A program made the translations under genes and the position numbers. Positions 12,086-26,259 of a stretch of 64,000 nt of DNA are shown one piece after another. Under the pieces are notes generated by a model. It had not been told where the DNA came from, ran no database searches, and saw only the letters and a program-made list of their open reading frames with translations. Each line of letters starts with the position of its first letter. Within the stretch, counting starts at the first letter, position 1. The stretch comes from Monosiga brevicollis MX1 (taxonomy: Eukaryota; Opisthokonta; Choanoflagellata; Craspedida; Salpingoecidae): assembly GCF_000002865.3 (NCBI RefSeq), contig NW_001865049.1, positions 1,050,116 through 1,114,115 of the forward strand, read 5' to 3'.

Positions 12086-15000
12086 TCACTTGGGCAATTC
12101 CTTGCGCACGGTGTAGTTGGGCAACTCCGAGGCCTGGTCGCATGCGAGACGGCGCATTTTGTTGAGGTTGGCCTCCACCGCGGCCAAGTATTGCTGACAC
12201 GACCAGTCGCTCTTCTTGGACGTGCTGATCAAGCTTGTGACACCCTTGGGGAAGATCATGATGTTGATGTGCTGGATGTTCGTGTTGTGAACGGCGAGTG
12301 CGTTGAGCACAGAGCGCTCCTGATCCAACATCAGCTCAAACTCCTTGTGGGAAAACGACCAGAGGTAAACGATGGGCCGCGAGATGTCCATGGCAAAGGC
12401 TTCCATTAGCGGGGGCACAATGGGCGCCCGGTTCCAAAACGACCGATAAATGTGCTTGCCGTTCACCTTCTCCTGCAAGTTCGTTTCATACGAAAACATA
12501 AAATCCGTGTCGAGCACACAATAGTCAAAACTGGACGTGGTGCCGGGCAGATCATACATCAACTGCGTGGTATCCTCAGGCTTGAGGTAACCGCTTCCCG
12601 TTTTTTGCTTGGTGTATTTGGTGCTGTAGCAGAGGTACTTCATGTTATCGTTCCAAGGATTGGGGTGAATGTGCATGCGACGGCGGGGCAGGCGGAACGA
12701 CAGCGAACTGGCATCCGCCCTGTATCGATAAAAGGCAGGCAAAAGTTCCTGGTATCGATCTACGTCGGTGGTTGAAGGTTGAGCATTGCGGCTGCAGAGG
12801 TAGCTTTTGCTTTTGTGCTCACACATGCCGCTTGAGCGCCACGTGCAGCCAGACAACGCCCGGCACTTCTTCTCACTCAGCTTGGTTTTGGTGTCGTAGC
12901 CCAGAAAAGCGGCACAAGGATCGCAGGTTTTGGTCGTTGGACGAGCCAGCGGGGCTACCTTGAGCAAACTGGGGCTCAGAATTGCTACGTCGCGGCAAGC
13001 ATTCTCGCGTCGCGTGTCCGACAGTACGTTCATACCGCAGTCCCCAAAGCAAACCTTGATGGCTTGCTTCAGTACTTCATTCTGCAAGGCGCTGCGCTTG
13101 CTGCCCAGCGCCTTGCACTTTTTCTCCTCCATCTCTTGCAGGCGCTTTACAACCTTGGCACGCAAATCCTTGGCCTTTTTGCAGTAGAAAAGACCAGTCG
13201 GAATCTCAAACTTGGTATAATCGGTCTTGGCATCCTCCAGATAGGCCTTGTACAGCGTGTGCGATGGCGTGGTGGTGAGTTGCTTCATGGCATGGTACTT
13301 TTTCTGGCGCTTAAAGCTGCAGGCTATATTCTGGTTGTACGACTTGATTTTGCGATCCACTTCCTGAAAAGCGTAAAAGCTGTCTGTTCGTGACAAGCCA
13401 TGTGCCGGCGTCAGGAAAGGGTCCGCCAACATGCTGAGCCAACTACTTGGGGTAGTGCAAGATTCTTGATCTGAGTAATCATTGTTGCAGGATACTTGCA
13501 GCTGCATTTGAGCACGTGCGCTCTGGGGTGCCTTGTCCTCATCCGTGGTGTCACACTGGAAAGTGTACTCAAAGGGAGTTTTGGCCACGCCGGCGGTCGC
13601 ATACTCGGGCATCAGCAGACCGTTGATCGTCAAGTTTTCCGTTGCCGTCTCAATCTGGCATTTGTGAATGGGTGAGGCAAAGAATGTAGACGCCGAGTCA
13701 AACAGCCGATAAAAGACGCTGCTCTTGGGCAGCGATAAGGACGTAGTTGGCATGGCAGTGCTTCGAGCCAAGGGCAGTGGAAAGAAGCCATCGTATGTCA
13801 CGACGGTGTCTGCAATGGTGTGTGTCACGTGCGCAACAAACACCTCACAAAAGAAGAGGCTACCATACCACATGGCATACTGCCCGGGCGTTGAAAATGT
13901 CAGCTCGTAGTACTTTCCCGTGGGATCCTTCAGCTTTTCAAATTCTTCGAGTTTTAACTTACGGCCATCACCAAACTCAAAATGATCCACGGCATCCTTG
14001 TTTGCTTCCGCAATTGAGCGTTCGCCACTCACGAACGTGACGCTAAAATGCTTGGCCTCCAAGCGAACCTTGGCCGTCTTCCGCTCTGGGTTAGAAGGGT
14101 CCACAAATACAACAACAGGATCCATTTGTGCAACCTACAACAGGCCAAAGTACAAATTTGGTGTATCAGAAGTTAACACAACGTCCAAGCGAGTAGCTTT
14201 GTAGGGGCACGCAGGGGGGGGGGGTATTGACACGCACCGAAACCAGAAAGTTGGCTTTGCGCCCGTCAACATCAATGGGGACAATGCGCGTGAGAATGCC
14301 CGATTCCTTGGACAACAGCTTGCCCGCAGTAGAGTCAGCGTCGCCTTGGTAGCCAACGTAAAAGTTGTTGTAATCGCTACTCAGGCTGATTGCGGCACCC
14401 TTGACACGCTTGTACATGAATGGCACCGCAGGGTCGAAAAAGGGGGAACAATTTTCATTTTCGCTAATATTATCTACAAAGGCACACCCGTTATCAGGTG
14501 CAATCATGACAAGGGCGTGAAGATGGATCAAGCTCAAGACGAAATTGGTTCCAAAAGAAGAAAGGCAATTGAGATAGGCGGGCATGGTTTGCGAACACAA
14601 TCAAGTGCCGTACCGACAGTGTTGTAGTAACCCACGCACACTCGCGCGCGGATCCAGCGCCATTTATACTGGTTGACAAACTCAACGTTGCGAACATATA
14701 CGCGTTGCATATTTTCAACGCCGTCAAGAGCAGGGTTTTCACTGCCATATGCCCCAAACCGATAAACGTCGGTTTCACAAGAAGTGTCCACATTGGCATA
14801 TTTCCACATAAGCTCTCCCTGACTCGGCATCAACACTAGAAGCACGACCAAACGGGCAATCAGTTCATTAACCAACGAAACACAACAAATGAACCACGCG
14901 ATTTAGTTTTGTTCCCCCTACCCCGTGATTAACTGTCCTTAAACTATCGGCGGGAGGGTTGTCAGATGCCCCTCTCCCGACCCCCTTCAAACATCGCTGT

Positions 15001-18000
15001 GATGCACAGCTTACCTCGGCCTTGAATCTCCACTCGATAATGGTTGGGTCTAAAGAAACCGCAACGACAAGCAACGCAGGTAAGTCAGACTTTTAGGAGA
15101 TACATGGCAATATCGCTTTGATGAGGATTGCATTTTTGCAGTATTGTCATCAGCGGCAGGAAAAGCCAGGCTTTCAATACCGTCAGGTGGGTGAGCCAAT
15201 AGCCGCTCGCAGAATGACGTACCTGAAAGATACGGCTTCGGTCAGATCCAAGCGCAGATCAAAGGTCACCGTTGGTACCTGAATCAAGTCGGCGCTCACT
15301 TTCAACGCCGAGCTTTTGATGGTGTTCATCACGTTGGACGGGCTGAAAAGTGCCGATCCCTTGCTGAAACCGTTGTTCTTACTGCCGGTGGTATAGTCGA
15401 GTGAACGCCACGAAGAGTCAAAGGTGCTTGGGTTGTTGTACTGGTTCATCGTCACGCGCGACCCCGTGGATAGGACCAGCTTGGTGTCAAAAGTTATGTT
15501 CTGCATGAGCAAGATGCGCGGAGCGGCATAGATGCTTGAGGCGGATGCCGGCCAGACCAGCTTGCCCGAGGTGGCGCTGGTCAACTTAGTGAAAGTGCAG
15601 CCGGATGCCGTGAGGCATTGATTACAACGGCCCGAGGCCGAATACTTCCATTCATATGAGTCAGAGGCTTGTACATAGCGCATATGGCCCGTGATGGTAA
15701 AGCCTGCCTCGCAATACCAGGCAAAGCTGCTGCTGGCAAAGCAATCCTCAACCGTTGGCTCACAGGCAAAGCCCTGGCAATCCTCTGGTGGAGTCCATTT
15801 GCAAAACATGATGCCAGGGGACCACTGGATCGGGTCGATCACGCCAGCAACATTAGCAGCGTTGGTGATCGGACAGGCGCCCCGTGTGTGAGTGTATGTC
15901 CGTGTCATCGTGGCCTCTTCCAAACGCTGCGCTTCTTGATTGTACACAATCTGCAAGTCATCAAGATGGTGGTGCATCCAGGATTGATCCGAGTTTTCCG
16001 GCACGCGGACGTTGGAATTTGTAGAGGATTCTTTGATAATGGTAAGATCAGCAATTGGTAAGCTGGCTGCCTCCTGGTCTGCCAACTCGGCACCAGACAG
16101 CATGCGGTACGCGGTGGCAAAGGTTAAGTTGCTGGCACAGGCCGACACGGAAGCGGCCGGGCAGTATTCCGTTGCTGGAATGTCAATCTGACGATCGCAG
16201 GTGGCATGGATAACGTTGACGGACTCAGGCAGACCCGTGCTCACGTTGAACTTTTCCACTGCCGCGTAGGTGACATCCACATATCGCAACATCTGCTGGC
16301 CTGCGAAGGTTTGATTGATGCCCAGGCGCCAGGCTCCCTCAAGCGTGTAGGCGTTAACACCGGCCTGGCCCTCTCGCTCAATTGTGCGTTTGGCCATCAG
16401 GGACGATTCTGCGGGCATGATGTAGGTCTTGGTAGCTGATTCTGGCGCCCCAACGCTCGGGGCGGGGAAAAGAGGTGCAGGCTCGGTAAATGTCAAATCT
16501 ACAATTTGTGGCGTGGTGATTCGATCCGAGGGCCGCCAGACGTTGTGAGTGCGCGTGGCTCGCACAAGGGACAGCACATCTGTATCGTTCGCCCGGCCTG
16601 AAAGCGAGCTGAGAACAGTTCCGTTCAAGCTGGCCAGGGCATCGACCGCAAGGCTCAAGTTACGTGCTCGCGACAGCGGCAGCGCGGGAGCAAAGTCCAA
16701 CACCATGTCCAGCTTGGCGGCGCAATCAGGTGTGGTGTCCGTTCGCACGTCTAAGCAATATGTGGCTCCGACATCAACGGAACCCCAACCGTAAGCCCCA
16801 GCCACAGGCTTGGTCACGTTATTGTAGAGATACTCGTCCGCCGTAAAGTAGAAGTACACCGTTGCGCTCGGGCCAGGCATTTTTGCCTGGAAGCGCAAGA
16901 ATGCAGCGGTCTTTTGCTGCAACAATTCCCAGCGCCAATTCTCAAAAGCAAAGCCATCCAAGTCAAGCTCAGTCAAACGAGCTTGCAAGGGCTGAAATGA
17001 GGAAATGCTCTCGAGGCTTCCACCCAAAAGGAGTGTGGGAAGGGGCGCTGTCCACGGCCGTGCTACAGACGTGTTACCGAGCCGCACCACGTCACTGAAG
17101 GGGCCAGGGACGAGAGCCGCAGGCACGGCAAGCGTCAGGGCCACGTTAGCGGAGGCGGAGGGGGTCGACGCGGCATCAATTGGGCTGATGGTCACGGTAC
17201 CGTCAGCATTGAAGGTGTAGTCGAGTTGGCCGGCCTGGCACGAGCTGTTGCAGTTGCTGCGTCCATAGACTACGACGCGTGCGATAGCGGCGCCGCGCAC
17301 GATCAAGCGGGTGGCCAGTGCGCCGACGTCAGAGGCAGCTTCAGAGTGGCTCACAGTCGTCCAAATATGCACTGTTTCTAGAGTTTTGCTTTGTGCAGCG
17401 GCATCCAATTCGGCCTTTGTCAACAGGGCATGGTTGGCGCGACGCAGATGCAGGTCAGCACCCGCGTTTCTCTCAATTCGATCCGGAGCATAGGCTGGCA
17501 GCGCAGTGGCGGCCACCACGACGGTCTCTTGCATACATGTGCGCGCGTTGTGCAAGAGCACGGTCCGTGGGCCCAGGGTGTCTGCCTGCAGGCGAGCCAC
17601 CAGCTGCTGCGTGGACAAAATGTCTTCTGGCGCGTCCAGTACTACCGTCAGCGATTCACTGTCAATCGTGTTGAGACCAAGCAACAGTGCAATCAGCGTA
17701 TCGTCGCGCAAGTTGGCATGCTCAATTGTCACTGTCAATGTGCTGTTGTCGTCAGAGGCAACGACGGCATTTGTAGCGGCGGAGGGCAGCACGGGCGAGG
17801 CCACAGTCCCGGCGCCGGACAAGGCAAAACACCAGTTGCCCACGACATCTCGCATGCAAGGGCCATCCATATCCTCATCGGCGAGGATCCAGGGATAGGC
17901 AGACCAGCCTATACATGTGTCTGTCTTGGTCACCTGCTCGGTGCAAGCGCGATCTTCCGGTAAAAAGATGTTAAAATCCAAATCCGCGGGCGCCAGGGGC

Positions 18001-21000
18001 GTGGGTAGGTTGCGAATGGCTACAAATGCCGCGCTGGAGCAGCTCAGATCATCCAGAGTCTTGGCGTCCACTGTGCGACCATGCAGAAGCTCTCGTGTCA
18101 GGGGGATGTTATTGTCGCAGTGTGGAGTGGAACAATCCCACAGATCTACGGTCATGCCGGAAGCAGGATCTGTGCCCTCGACATGCAGACGGCTGGTGTC
18201 ACCCACCGGTTCAGCAACCATGGTGGCCGGGTCGTATGCCTCCGACGCCGTGTTGGTGAATACGCTTGCTTTAACGCCGGCAGTAAAAAAAGGCAAAGCG
18301 GGCAGACTAGCCATCTGCGCATGTAGCGTGCCCACGACGCGAGTCGCGTTGGCAAATCGATCTACAGCACTGGACGAGCAACTGGTCTCGATCCACCACG
18401 TTCCAGTATTGATACACAGCGGCGTGCTCATCAAGCAGGCCTGCAGCCACTCGTGCCGGTAGCCGCGGGATCGACAATGGGGCGTCAAATGCCTCCAATT
18501 TCCACGTCTCGTTACTCCAGGTGGTGAAGCCTGTGGCGTTTTGCTTGGTTGCGTTCTCATAAGCAAACACATAGGGTGTAGCGCCTTGGGGTGTGATACA
18601 CACGTGCTGCGAGGATAGGACCTTGCTGTTTTGCACCAAATCCACTTGAGCCGTGCAATCCAGCCATGACGCCATGAGGGCCGGGCGCACAACAAGACTT
18701 GTATTATCGCCCCCAGTAGTCTGACTGGCAGCTAGCACAAAATCGGTGGCGTTGGCGTGAATACCCCAGCCGCCCAGCTCGCGCACCCGAGGCCACGCCG
18801 CGTGCGGTTCAGTTGCCAAGAGCAGCGGCCAGGGGCTGTCGTGCCAATTGTCCAGGGTAATGCCCCGCACACTGGCACGACGCCAGATTACTGTTCCATT
18901 ACCGACGGCAAGCTCATACGCCACGGGGCCAGCATGGCCAGTGAGCAGGGCTGAGTAGTAATCCGTGTCATTGACAATGCGCAGTTGCAGCTGCCATGCC
19001 TCGAGTTGAAGACCCCAGAGTTGCACCGGACTTTGACTCTGCACGGTCAGGTTGACATCCACAAAGTTGCATGCACCGTCCTGGGGATGCTCATAGCATG
19101 TTGCCGCCATTGATTGAAGGCACGCCGATCCGATGAGGTCCAGATCTATTTCGTCTAGAATGGTTCGCACGTCTTGCTGAAGGGCGTCATAGATGGCATC
19201 GAGGGTGCGGTTGGTGCAAACGCGCGGCTCAGCCTGCGATAATTCCATGGTGACTCCTGTTGCTTCATTGCTGCCACGAGCCTTCTTGGAGATGGTCGTG
19301 GCCGTGTAGCGCGTGCCTGCCAACCAAACGTCGGCTTGAACCGTCTCGGTGAGCTCGCTTGCATTAATATGCAGTGTGACGAGTGCAGCTCCCAAATCAA
19401 AGGCAACGCCATTAAGGATGAGCTCCCAACCTGCAGGCCGTACGGCCTCAACGCGCACTTCATGAACGGTAGCGGCGGGAACGGAGTAGGTGGCGTTGGC
19501 AGACCACACAAGCACAGTTCCCTCCAAAATGGGATGGAGAAAAGCATCATCCGCCGCGTGCTTGAGCTCTGTCAACAGAGCCTGGCTTAGAAGCACCTTG
19601 GATGCATTGTTCAAAGAGTAGTACTTTTGGGTAGCAGAGCTTGCCAAAACTCGAGAGGAATACGCCGTGACACCGTGGTCTGTAGCTGAGACGACGGCGC
19701 CATGATAAATCAGGGCCATGGAGCTCGGCGGTTGCAGGATCACGCGTACAGTGGAGTCCAGTGGCTTGTATGTGAATTGAGCTGAGCCAATGGCGCTTTG
19801 AGCCTTGCCTGAGATCGTGTCGCCGTAGCGATCCCACTTTATGTTGCGCAAAACCAGGCCCGTATCTGCGTGTGCGTTGCCGAATGCATCAGTGTGACGT
19901 TTAACAACGCGGACTTCCATGGTGGATGTGGCCCCGGCCAAGGCTATCGTCCTTGTATTAACGGAGGCAGAGGCGGTAGCCTCGGCGAGAGCAGTGGGAG
20001 AAAGGGCAAAGAGGTCAGGTGTCACGGGGTAGTGCGCTGCGATCGCCGCGTTTACCGGGCCAATGAGCTGGTAAGCATGAATCGAATAAGGCCAAGCCGC
20101 CATGGTTGAGGCGGCGGCACGTGGAGCGTAGTGCCATGCCATAAGACTCTGGTGTAGCGTGCACAGCCCGTTGGTCACGGAGAGTCTTTTCGAAATCTCA
20201 GAAGTCGTCTGGCAGTATAGCTCCTCGTTTGCAATGTTGCAAACGTGTTCCCAGACATTGCCTTGACTGGGTGCCTCGAGGGTGTAGTCCACAAACTTGG
20301 TGTTGCTATTTAAGGTTCCAGGTGCAGGCGCGTTTTCAGCAAGTGCGGCAACTATCATCCTGATTTCAGAATCATAAGACGGCCAGTCTAATGGGGCATG
20401 CCTCACAGCAATGCGTGTGTGCGTGCCAATAAGCTGCCGCTCAGCATCCAAAGTCACGGTCAGAGATACTTTGGCGTGGCCAGCCAAGGGCAAAGCACAC
20501 TCCACGCGTGCAGCGGTCATGGCGTTGATGTGAGTCAGCTTCAGAGCACAATGGGACACGGTGACCCCCCGCCAATCGAGTCCACCATCCACCAACACAT
20601 CGGCAGACCAGGTTTCCCATGCCGCGTTGCTCAGGCGGGGGCGCAAGCCATTGAATCCGGTGATGAGGGCCGAGTTGACCACGAATGGACCGTCGTGCAT
20701 CGTATGCATGGCATCAAGCGCATCCATAATAGTGGTGTAGGCCTCTGTCATATCCGTCAAAGTGCTTCCATGTGCCAGACGGATCGGATCCAGCCAGGCT
20801 GCACGATCGGCTGGTGTCGGCAGGTTCCAGCGCGTGATGACGGACATGGCATCACGGCACACCAGCGTCCAGCCAAGGAAGCTAGCACGCGCAGTGGATG
20901 CAACGAAAGTCTCCGCCGTTTCCATAGCCGCGGGCATGACGAGCGTCACGGGACTGAACGGTGTATCCGCCCAACGCAGCGTGCATTGTAGGGCAGCGTC

Positions 21001-24000
21001 GTCGTCCTCCCAGGCACCATCAGAAATCAGTCGTTGAGCAGAGGTGATCTGGCCAGTGCCATGCGCGGGCTGCACCACGCGCTGGCCATGCACAAGCAAA
21101 CCGGACGGTGCTACCCATAGTTGGTAGCTTACGCGCTGGGCCGTCACCGTCGTTGAGGTCGTTGGGCGCAAACACTCTAGTCGCACTGATGTCAAGAAAC
21201 CTGCTATAGCAGGCGCTGAAAGCGTATTGACCAACAGGGCGGGCATGCCCGAGTAGTTGAGCTCAGCAAGCCAAATATTGTCTGCATCACGACCCAAAGC
21301 AGCATAGACGTGGGCAGGCAGCAGCTCAGCTGCGCTTGATGCCAAACTGGTGGAATGATTGACGCCAGCTAGCGATGCATCTACGGCCAGGGGATTCCAA
21401 GCCGTCTCAAAGCCCAAAGGCAAAGATACACCGGGTCGGCCACCGAGCAAGAGCGTGGCATTGCCTCCCTCGCGCCGAGTGATCTGTACTGTGGGATGTG
21501 TGGTGCGCTCAATGTCAATTCTCGTGGCCAAAACAGCCGACCCCAGCGTCTCACTTGTCACGCGGGCTTGACAGCCACTGCAGGGCCAGCAAGCACGAGA
21601 TCCCTTGATACACAGCTGAGCGGCTGAGACCGTGCCAGATACGGTCCAAGTTTCATGGCGTAGGCCATCAACCTTCTCTGCACTGGGAATTTGCAGCAGC
21701 TCGACTTGCCGCAGGCTTGAAAAGGGCAGGGTGTCAAATGCCGGTGCATTGGAAGGGGGTAGGTCCGTGCGTAGCTCGTTGATGGTCCGCGTAGCAGCCA
21801 CGGCTGCCGGAGCCTCGCAATGCACGTTGCCAGAAATGGTGCTCAGCGTACACTCGGCGCCAAATCCCGTCACTCCAGCGTAGTGCAAATCGGCTTCCAC
21901 AACGGCGGCGCTATAAGCAGCAATGACTCCGGACACGCCGCCCCATGTAATTCGCGCATCCAAACCGGAGGGCGGAGGCGCCGCCATTGCGGCTGCTGGG
22001 GCGGCGAAAGCGACTGTAAAGGGGCGACCATCGACCCAACAGCCCTCGGTAGCAAACCAAGAGTCGTTGTACAGAACCAAGGTCTCCACCTCCGACGGAA
22101 CGACACCCGCGTGCGTCTGGAGCAGCGAGGCCCAGGGCAGGGCAGCATTGGGTGCAACTGCAGCAAGCACGTCATCGAGGGTGGAAGTCGCGCATGTGTT
22201 CACAGAAATTCCGTTGCTCAAGCGATTGCCCGTGGCACAGCCGCGAGCGAGCTGCAGATGGGGCCCTGCCTCGTTTCCACTCACAGTCGAAATACGCGCC
22301 AAGGTGCTGTCAGTAGCGGCTGTCGTTTGCGTGACACTGACCAGTGTGCACGGATCGGTGATCAAATGGACTTCAATCAAAGTGCCACTCTGCTCCAGCT
22401 TGACGATGGTGTTGTCATCATTTTGATGCATAGTTGTCGTGCTTGCCTCAGCCCAAGCTACGCTTTCCACATGTGCCAGAACGATATCGCGGCAAGTTGC
22501 TGACAAGCGCGGCGCCACATCAGCCTCCCAATTGGGTAACAAGACGCTGGTTGCGGCATCCATAGCGGGGGAAACCAGCATCGCAGTGCCCTCTGCCACA
22601 GTCCATGACTTGCGCGTTGTGATTTGCCAGGACATGGGGGCGACCAGGTCAATCCCACAAGCAGTGGCAGGCGCATCGAAGAGCACGCCGTTGTTGCGGC
22701 GAACGCCGCGGGTAACAAGTTTGCCCTCGGATACGCTGTCCGAGGCTGGGAGACGCGCATCTGACCCAACGAGTCCTACGTGACTGGTACCAGCTGCGTA
22801 GACGTCAAGGGCAGGAAAGCCAGAGTCAAGACCTGCAAGGTTGAGGGTTGTCTGCTGGGTGGACATCCAGCCGTCGCTGACAGAAAAGACATGCTCCAAG
22901 GCAACAACACAGTCGGATGATGCAATGCTTGCAGCAAAAGCCGAGTTTAAAAGACAAAGGCTAGGCGAGGTCCTTTCAGGAGCAAAAGGCGTGCTCGCTC
23001 GACCGGCAACCTGGTTGAGGACTTGGCTCAGAGGGTTGGCAGAAAGCATGCTTAGTTCAACCACATGCCACGTGTGGTCGTTAGCCACTCGCACGTGCAT
23101 GTACTGGGGCTCGTCTTGAGGGGCCAGTTTGAGCGCGGCTAGCTCATAGCCAGTCAGGGATCGGATGATGCGCGCTGAATGCCAAGGAACAGAACTATCG
23201 CCCAAGGTCAATCTGGCGTCAGTGGCAGCTGCCAAGCCCAACGCCATAGCACCATGAGACAGATCCAATTCCCCGCTGGTTGTGACAGCCCACGTTTGGT
23301 TCTGAACACAGATTGCACCAGAAATTGGCCAGAGCGCGCCTTGACGTGCCCGTTGCAGCTCCCAAGACTCGGGACATTGCTCGGCGTTGAGGACCCAGGT
23401 CGGGGTCACAGCCAGTAGGTTGGACGCATCATCCATCTCCATGAGGTGCAAGGTTACACGGCGAACACTGGGTAGACTGGCAGAGGCCCACATGGCTTGT
23501 AGCGCCAAGCTCCATGGCGTGTGAGCTTGCAAGGTGGACCCCAAAAGAGCCCAGGTCAGGGGTGTCGTACCATCACAATGTGTCAGGGACAGGTCCAGGT
23601 GACTCTGGTTGACGGATTCCAAGGTGCCGCAAACGGTGCTGGAGACGACAATCTGCTGACGCTCTACTGTCCAGATGTTGTCCGAACATGGTCGGCACCA
23701 GCGCTGGCTCTTGCACGTCGGGGTAGACTGCCAGGGCCAGGTGGCATGCGAGGCAGCGAGACAAGGACCCGTGCTTAAATCAGCACAGACACGGCATTGC
23801 TCCGGACCATTGCTGGTCTCCAGAGCTGTGAGGGTCCAGCCACTGAATTGCGTAGCGGTCTGGCTTGCACCTGCCAATAAACTTGCGGGGGCACTAATGG
23901 CAGCGTTGGCCTTCGACCACACATGCTGAGACAGGACAAATGCTTCCAACACGTTTGCATCCGAGTCGGAAAGCAAAAGGGCTCCGTGCTCAAGGGCAAC

Positions 24001-24116
24001 TGTGTCATCCGACAGGTCCAGGAAGAAGCGCTCCGTTCGAAGCAGACCATCTGTGCAAGTGTGCAGCGGTGTTAGTCAACCAAATTTGTGAACCGACCTG
24101 GGGTTGTGGTGCCATG

Positions 24117-24155
<39 letters not shown>

Positions 24156-26259
24156 TTTTTTTTTTTTTTTTTTTTTTTTTGGTGCAATGAGTGACGTACC
24201 TTGCCAGTAGACATGAGTTTGAGTGTGTCCATCAAAAAAGGCGGCACGTCGCACACGGGCCACAAAGTCCAAGGTAGGGTCCCACGAGAGTTCAAGGGTC
24301 ACCGGCTGGCCTGTCGTGCCCAGTTGGGTTTGCATGTTCGCCAGGGCAACCCAGGTGGATCTGGCTAGAGGACATGTTGATGCACAAGTTACCTCAAGGG
24401 TGGGGGCAGTCGCTTCGCTGGTGTCAATGCGATGGACTGCCGTTTGACTGGTCGCGTGCCAAGCGTGCCAGGTGGTGTTGGCGGTGCTGGCACCGATAAG
24501 GTGATCCACGCGAACAGAGACGTCCAGCATGGCGTCCAGAGGCACAAATAATTGCGCTTTGCTCATGGCATCGTCTGTCAAAGCGTCGGAGAGGGTACAC
24601 TGAAGTGCAAAGGTTGAGGTGGCATCGTTGACATTAACACTGTTTAGAATGCACGTGTCAAATTGATCAATGTTGAGATCCTCGTGGTTCTCTGGGCCTG
24701 GCAGAGCAGCGGGTGGCATTGTCTGTGTGTATAACAAGGCATGGTGACAAAATACATGAGGGATTAAACAATGGAAACAATCGAGTTCAAGCCAAGGCAA
24801 GATAGGAGAACAAGTCACGGCGAGCCACCGAGGCCTGAGTTTGTCAAACCTGAAACACCGAAGCCATGGTTGGAGTGGAAGCCAGCGGTTGCAGATGGGT
24901 GATTGAGAAGCTGGTCAAGTCACTGTTGGACACGAGCCCAAGTCGAAAGCCGTGCAACTCAATCTCTGTCTCGACAGGGAAAAAAAAAAACAAAAAACGC
25001 GCGGCGCACGGGGTGAGATCACGCTCAGAAACGGGCATAGTGGTGTAGGTTGGGGTAGACTCGCCTGTTGAATAGGAGCTACTGCTTGAGGTGAACACGA
25101 TGGGCCAGTCGTCTGCTTGCCAGGTGCCAGCTTGAAGAGGGCTGGCCAGAGACCAGGCGTTGGTCACGTTGACGGGACCTGAAAGTTTGAAGAGGACCGT
25201 CAAAGCAACATCGTTGATGTTTGATGCAGCGCGAAGCCCGGTCAGAGATGTCTCTCGAAAACAGATATCGCTTTCGGCGCAAGGTTGTACAGCTTGGGCC
25301 ATTTCCGCTATTGTGGGAGTGGGGGGCAGGGTGATACTAGAAGCGAGATCTGTGGTCAGTTCGGTGAGAAGGTGGGTCGTTTGCTCCAACGGCGTAAGGT
25401 CTGCAAGGGTTAGGTCCGCGCCCTCGTCGTTAATGCCCACGAGGGCGTCGGGTATCGTGGTCTCGATGTGGTAATCATAGACAGACGTGACACCCGCGAC
25501 ATGAGTCACGTTGGTGGTAAGTGTGGCCAGATTGAGGGCAGCGGTTGTGATTGTCGTGTTGCCTTGTTGGCTCACGTTGCAGGCTGCCGCCTCGCCGTGG
25601 CTCGTGTGCACGCCATTTAAGTCGAGCCAATGACTAGTAGCACCGTCCGTCCACTTGGCGCGAGCCGCGAGTTGCACGGCAGATGAAACTTTTTGGGTCC
25701 AAGCCGGTCGCTCAATGCTCAAGTGCAGGCTACCCTGCTCCATGACCGCGGCTTGAGGCATGCCAGCTGTACACGAAGCCCACAATGAAGTCAAGGTGTC
25801 TTTAGTCTGCGGGCCAGGGCAAGAAAGGATGAATATATGAGTGGAGTGAGCGCCACACGTGGAACAGGGGATATTGTGAAGCATGGAAAGTCGGGTACTC
25901 ACAACAGCTTGAAAGTCGGTTGGGTTGAGGCGTGTAGCCACCTCCAGCTCTACTTGCCAAGGACACTGACTGGCCTCATCCATACAAGTCGGAACACCCA
26001 GCACTGCAGGTAGCATGCAGGGCATCAGCGTCATGGTGGGGTCAGAAAATCTCTAGTTTGTAGCGCCATGATGGGCAGGACGCCAAGGCAGGCAAGCAAA
26101 GAGAAGAGAAGCGAAGGTGATCGGACCTTGACAGGCGGCGGGAGTGTCGGTGCAGGAGATGACTTGAGTAGCCTGGCTGGGTATCGATGCACTCAGCAGC
26201 CCGACTAAGGCCAGCAGTCCAAGCCGCAGCATGGCGCTGGTCGGGCTGGCCCGGGCCAT
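12086..26259 (-). CDS. Giant secreted protein of about 4,360 residues, unknown family
   Basis: Minus-strand exons: 26127-26259, 25903-26003, 24850-25806, 24200-24722, 15223-24050, 15015-15049, 14614-14835, 14238-14473, 12086-14134. The first in-frame ATG is at 26259; a second at 26232 also precedes the signal peptide (MLRLGLLALVGLLSASIPSQ). The 35-bp exon 15015-15049 links the 15-24 kb body to the 12-15 kb end in phase, giving FRPNHYRVEIQGR and then VLMPSQGELMWKY. The long exon changes frame once between 18307 and 18695; I found no credible intron there, so an assembly indel or real frameshift is likely. The protein is rich in Thr, Ala, Trp and N-glycosylation sites, with scattered Cys pairs, recurring beta-strand-like blocks and no transmembrane helix. 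I recognise no catalytic motif. It could be an extracellular matrix or surface-coat protein, as a guess only. Confidence 0.72.
24119..24180. repeat. TC/T microsatellite inside an intron
   Basis: A (TC)n tract followed by about 24 T on the plus strand sits inside the intron 24051-24199 of the giant secreted-protein gene. Read on the minus strand it is A-rich then GA-rich, so it does not serve as the pyrimidine tract of that intron. Confidence 0.9.

Noticed and set aside
14534-14875. Possible separate gene start with a signal-peptide-like MVNELIARLVVLLVL
   Set aside because: The hydrophobic part is the end of an intron with a good acceptor at 14836. The exon chain through 15015-15049 keeps phase and makes this part of the larger gene.
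20398-20991. Plus-strand frame of about 197 codons opposite the giant secreted gene, and similar ones at 31601-32317 and 41503-41988
   Set aside because: No domain, signal peptide or splice partners; the minus-strand frame is clearly the coding one.
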